Source: CAZMNY01 sp964567745
GTDB lineage: Bacteria > Planctomycetota > Planctomycetia > Pirellulales > Pirellulaceae
Assembly (NCBI GenBank): GCA_964567745.1
Contig: CAZMNY010000031.1
Coordinates: forward strand, 1 to 64,000
Length of the DNA: 64,000 nt
Direction: 5' to 3'
The notes beneath the pieces are model-generated. The model did no database searches. It had not been told where the DNA came from and was given only the letters and a program-made list of their open reading frames with translations. The translations under genes were made by a program, and so were the position numbers. Position 1 is the first letter of the stretch, and every line of letters starts with the position of its first letter. Below are positions 62,770 through 64,000 of this stretch, piece after piece.

Positions 62770-64000
62770 ATGGCCAAACGGACTTTTTTTTGCGGCTCTG
62801 CCGAACACCCGGTCAGCCGGCGCGGATTCCTGGGTACGCTCGGTGGAGCAGCGGCGGTCGGCTCGCCGATGATGGCGCTCGATGTGCTCAAGCAACCGGC
62901 CATGGCGGAGGAGCTGAAGAAGAAGGATCGTCGAGTCATCTTGTTATGGCTTGCTGGCGGCGCGAGCCAATTGGAAACTTGGGATCCGAAGCCGGGGCGC
63001 AAAACGGGCGGACCATTCGGAGCCATCCAGACCTCGACGCCCGGCGTTCAGATTTCGGAATTGATGCCGAAGATGGCCAGCCGATTCAAAGATACGGCGA
63101 TCATCCGCTCGCTCAATACCAAAGACGGCTCGCACGGCAGCGGCGCTCAACTGATGCAACTCGGACGTCGCGACGAGCCCACCGTGCGATACCCCGACCT
63201 GGGTGCCGTCCTGGCTCGCGAACTCGGTCGACGGGAATCGAAGACGCCCGATTACGTCACGTTCTATACGGCGACGGAGGGGCGAGGCAACGCGGTGGGG
63301 CGATCGGGATTTCTCGGTGCTCGCTACCTTCCGATGTTCCTGACAACCAATTCGAAACCCGAGAACCTCAGCTTGCCCGAGGGCTTAGCCGACCTTGACC
63401 ACGCGCAGCGATCGGAGCTGCGGGCGCTGTTGAGCGAACAATTCGCCGAGGGCCGCGAATCGGGCACGCTTGGCAGTCACAACGAAGCGTATGCTCGCGT
63501 CCGCGGTTTGATGGCCAGCGAACATCTGTTCGATATCTCAAGCGAACCGCAAAAGATTCGAGACAAATACGGCCCCAGCCTGTTCGCGCAACAAGCGCTT
63601 ATCGCGCGACGGTTGATCGAAGCCGGCACGCCGTTCGTGAAAGTTTCGCGAGCTTGGTGGGACAGCCACGGGCAGAACTTTGAAACGCACCTCGAACTCG
63701 TCAGCGAACTCGACCATGTGATGTCCGTGCTGCTCGACGACCTCGAACAACGCGGCATGTTGGAGAACACGCTTGTTATCACGTTGGCCGAGTTTGGTCG
63801 AACGCCGAACATCAATCCGAGCCTTGGCCGAGACCATTTCGCCCGGGCGTGGAGCGCATCTCTTTCGGGCTGCGGCGTGGCGGGCGGATCGGCCTTCGGA
63901 AAAACAGACGATGACGGCCAGTACGTCGTTGACGGTGAAGTCGGCGCGGCCCAATTGTTTGCCACAATTTACAATGCACTCGGCATCGACCATGAACATG
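62770..64000 (+). CDS. DUF1501 family protein, Tat-exported (3' end beyond window)
   Basis: The frame starts at ATG 62770 (ATG 62749 is also in frame; a GAGAG site favours 62770) and runs past the right edge without a stop. The signal contains SRRGFLGTLGGAAAVG, a twin-arginine motif. The body has LLWLAGGASQLETWDPKPG, SLNTKDGSHGSGAQLMQLG, WWDSHGQN, ITLAEFGRTPNINP and GRDHFARAWSASLSG, matching DUF1501. It pairs with the DUF1549/1553 gene just upstream, in the same order as the pair at 30439-34559. At least 410 residues are visible. Confidence 0.92.
   Translation, partial: MAKRTFFCGSAEHPVSRRGFLGTLGGAAAVGSPMMALDVLKQPAMAEELKKKDRRVILLWLAGGASQLETWDPKPGRKTGGPFGAIQTSTPGVQISELMPKMASRFKDTAIIRSLNTKDGSHGSGAQLMQLGRRDEPTVRYPDLGAVLARELGRRESKTPDYVTFYTATEGRGNAVGRSGFLGARYLPMFLTTNSKPENLSLPEGLADLDHAQRSELRALLSEQFAEGRESGTLGSHNEAYARVRGLMASEHLFDISSEPQKIRDKYGPSLFAQQALIARRLIEAGTPFVKVSRAWWDSHGQNFETHLELVSELDHVMSVLLDDLEQRGMLENTLVITLAEFGRTPNINPSLGRDHFARAWSASLSGCGVAGGSAFGKTDDDGQYVVDGEVGAAQLFATIYNALGIDHEH

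Overview
The window reads as a chromosomal segment of a planctomycete, most likely of the order Pirellulales. The evidence is a set of families that cluster in that group: two DUF1549/DUF1553 + DUF1501 gene pairs, a giant PVC-type heme-binding CxxCH protein with HEAT-like repeats, three SHD1 domains, a DUF1573 protein, a sulfatase, a ThuA-like protein, and many exported proteins beginning with Sec, Tat or lipoprotein signals. One run of 100 N marks an assembly gap, so this is a draft contig. No tRNA, rRNA, CRISPR array, integrase or intact transposase was seen.

Layout. Positions 1-7600 hold the end of an AKPA-repeat/SHD1 protein, a ThuA-like protein, an outer-membrane-barrel-like protein (minus strand), then an N-acyl-D-amino-acid deacylase, an M32 carboxypeptidase and a zinc-ribbon membrane protein in one direction. 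A 109-bp element with terminal inverted repeats starts at the stop codon of the last gene. Positions 7800-16400 hold an orphan protein, a DUF1573 protein, a thioredoxin/NHL-repeat lipoprotein, apt, a sulfatase and a Tat-exported amidohydrolase. Positions 16800-24360 hold an SGNH-hydrolase-like protein followed by the giant heme protein, and then two tandem paralogous exported proteins. Positions 24400-30150 hold sucC-sucD, an NtrC-type regulator, and divergently a NarL-type regulator with a small exported protein.

Positions 30440-34560 hold a DUF1549/1553-DUF1501 pair; the first gene appears frameshifted near its 3' end. Positions 35095-39440 hold a leucine-rich-repeat membrane protein, a CPBP protease, an SHD1/PQQ beta-propeller protein and a TPR lipoprotein. 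Positions 39621-43693 are a glcDEF glycolate oxidase operon, which meets a Ser/Thr kinase gene tail to tail with only 2 bp between them. Positions 44881-49567 are a three-gene sugar ABC importer (lipoprotein, fused ATPase, permease). Its permease carries a large extracytoplasmic insertion and a C-terminal extension.

Positions 49789-52210 encode the oddest gene: an exported, Asp/Glu/Tyr-rich repeat protein with a Cys-containing 33-residue N-terminal repeat. The assembly gap falls inside that repeat. Positions 52610-60512 hold an SLC13-type transporter, a second D-aminoacylase-like protein, lpd, rpsD coupled to an SHD1 membrane protein, and an APP1-type phosphatase. The window ends with a second DUF1549/1553-DUF1501 pair, the last gene running off the edge.

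Metabolically the segment fits an aerobic heterotroph: TCA-cycle succinyl-CoA synthetase, lipoamide dehydrogenase, glycolate oxidation, sugar import, sulfatase, and D-amino-acid and peptide turnover. I found no convincing complete new multi-gene system. The best leads are the acidic repeat protein, the extended permease, the terminal-inverted-repeat element and the frameshifted cytochrome-type gene.
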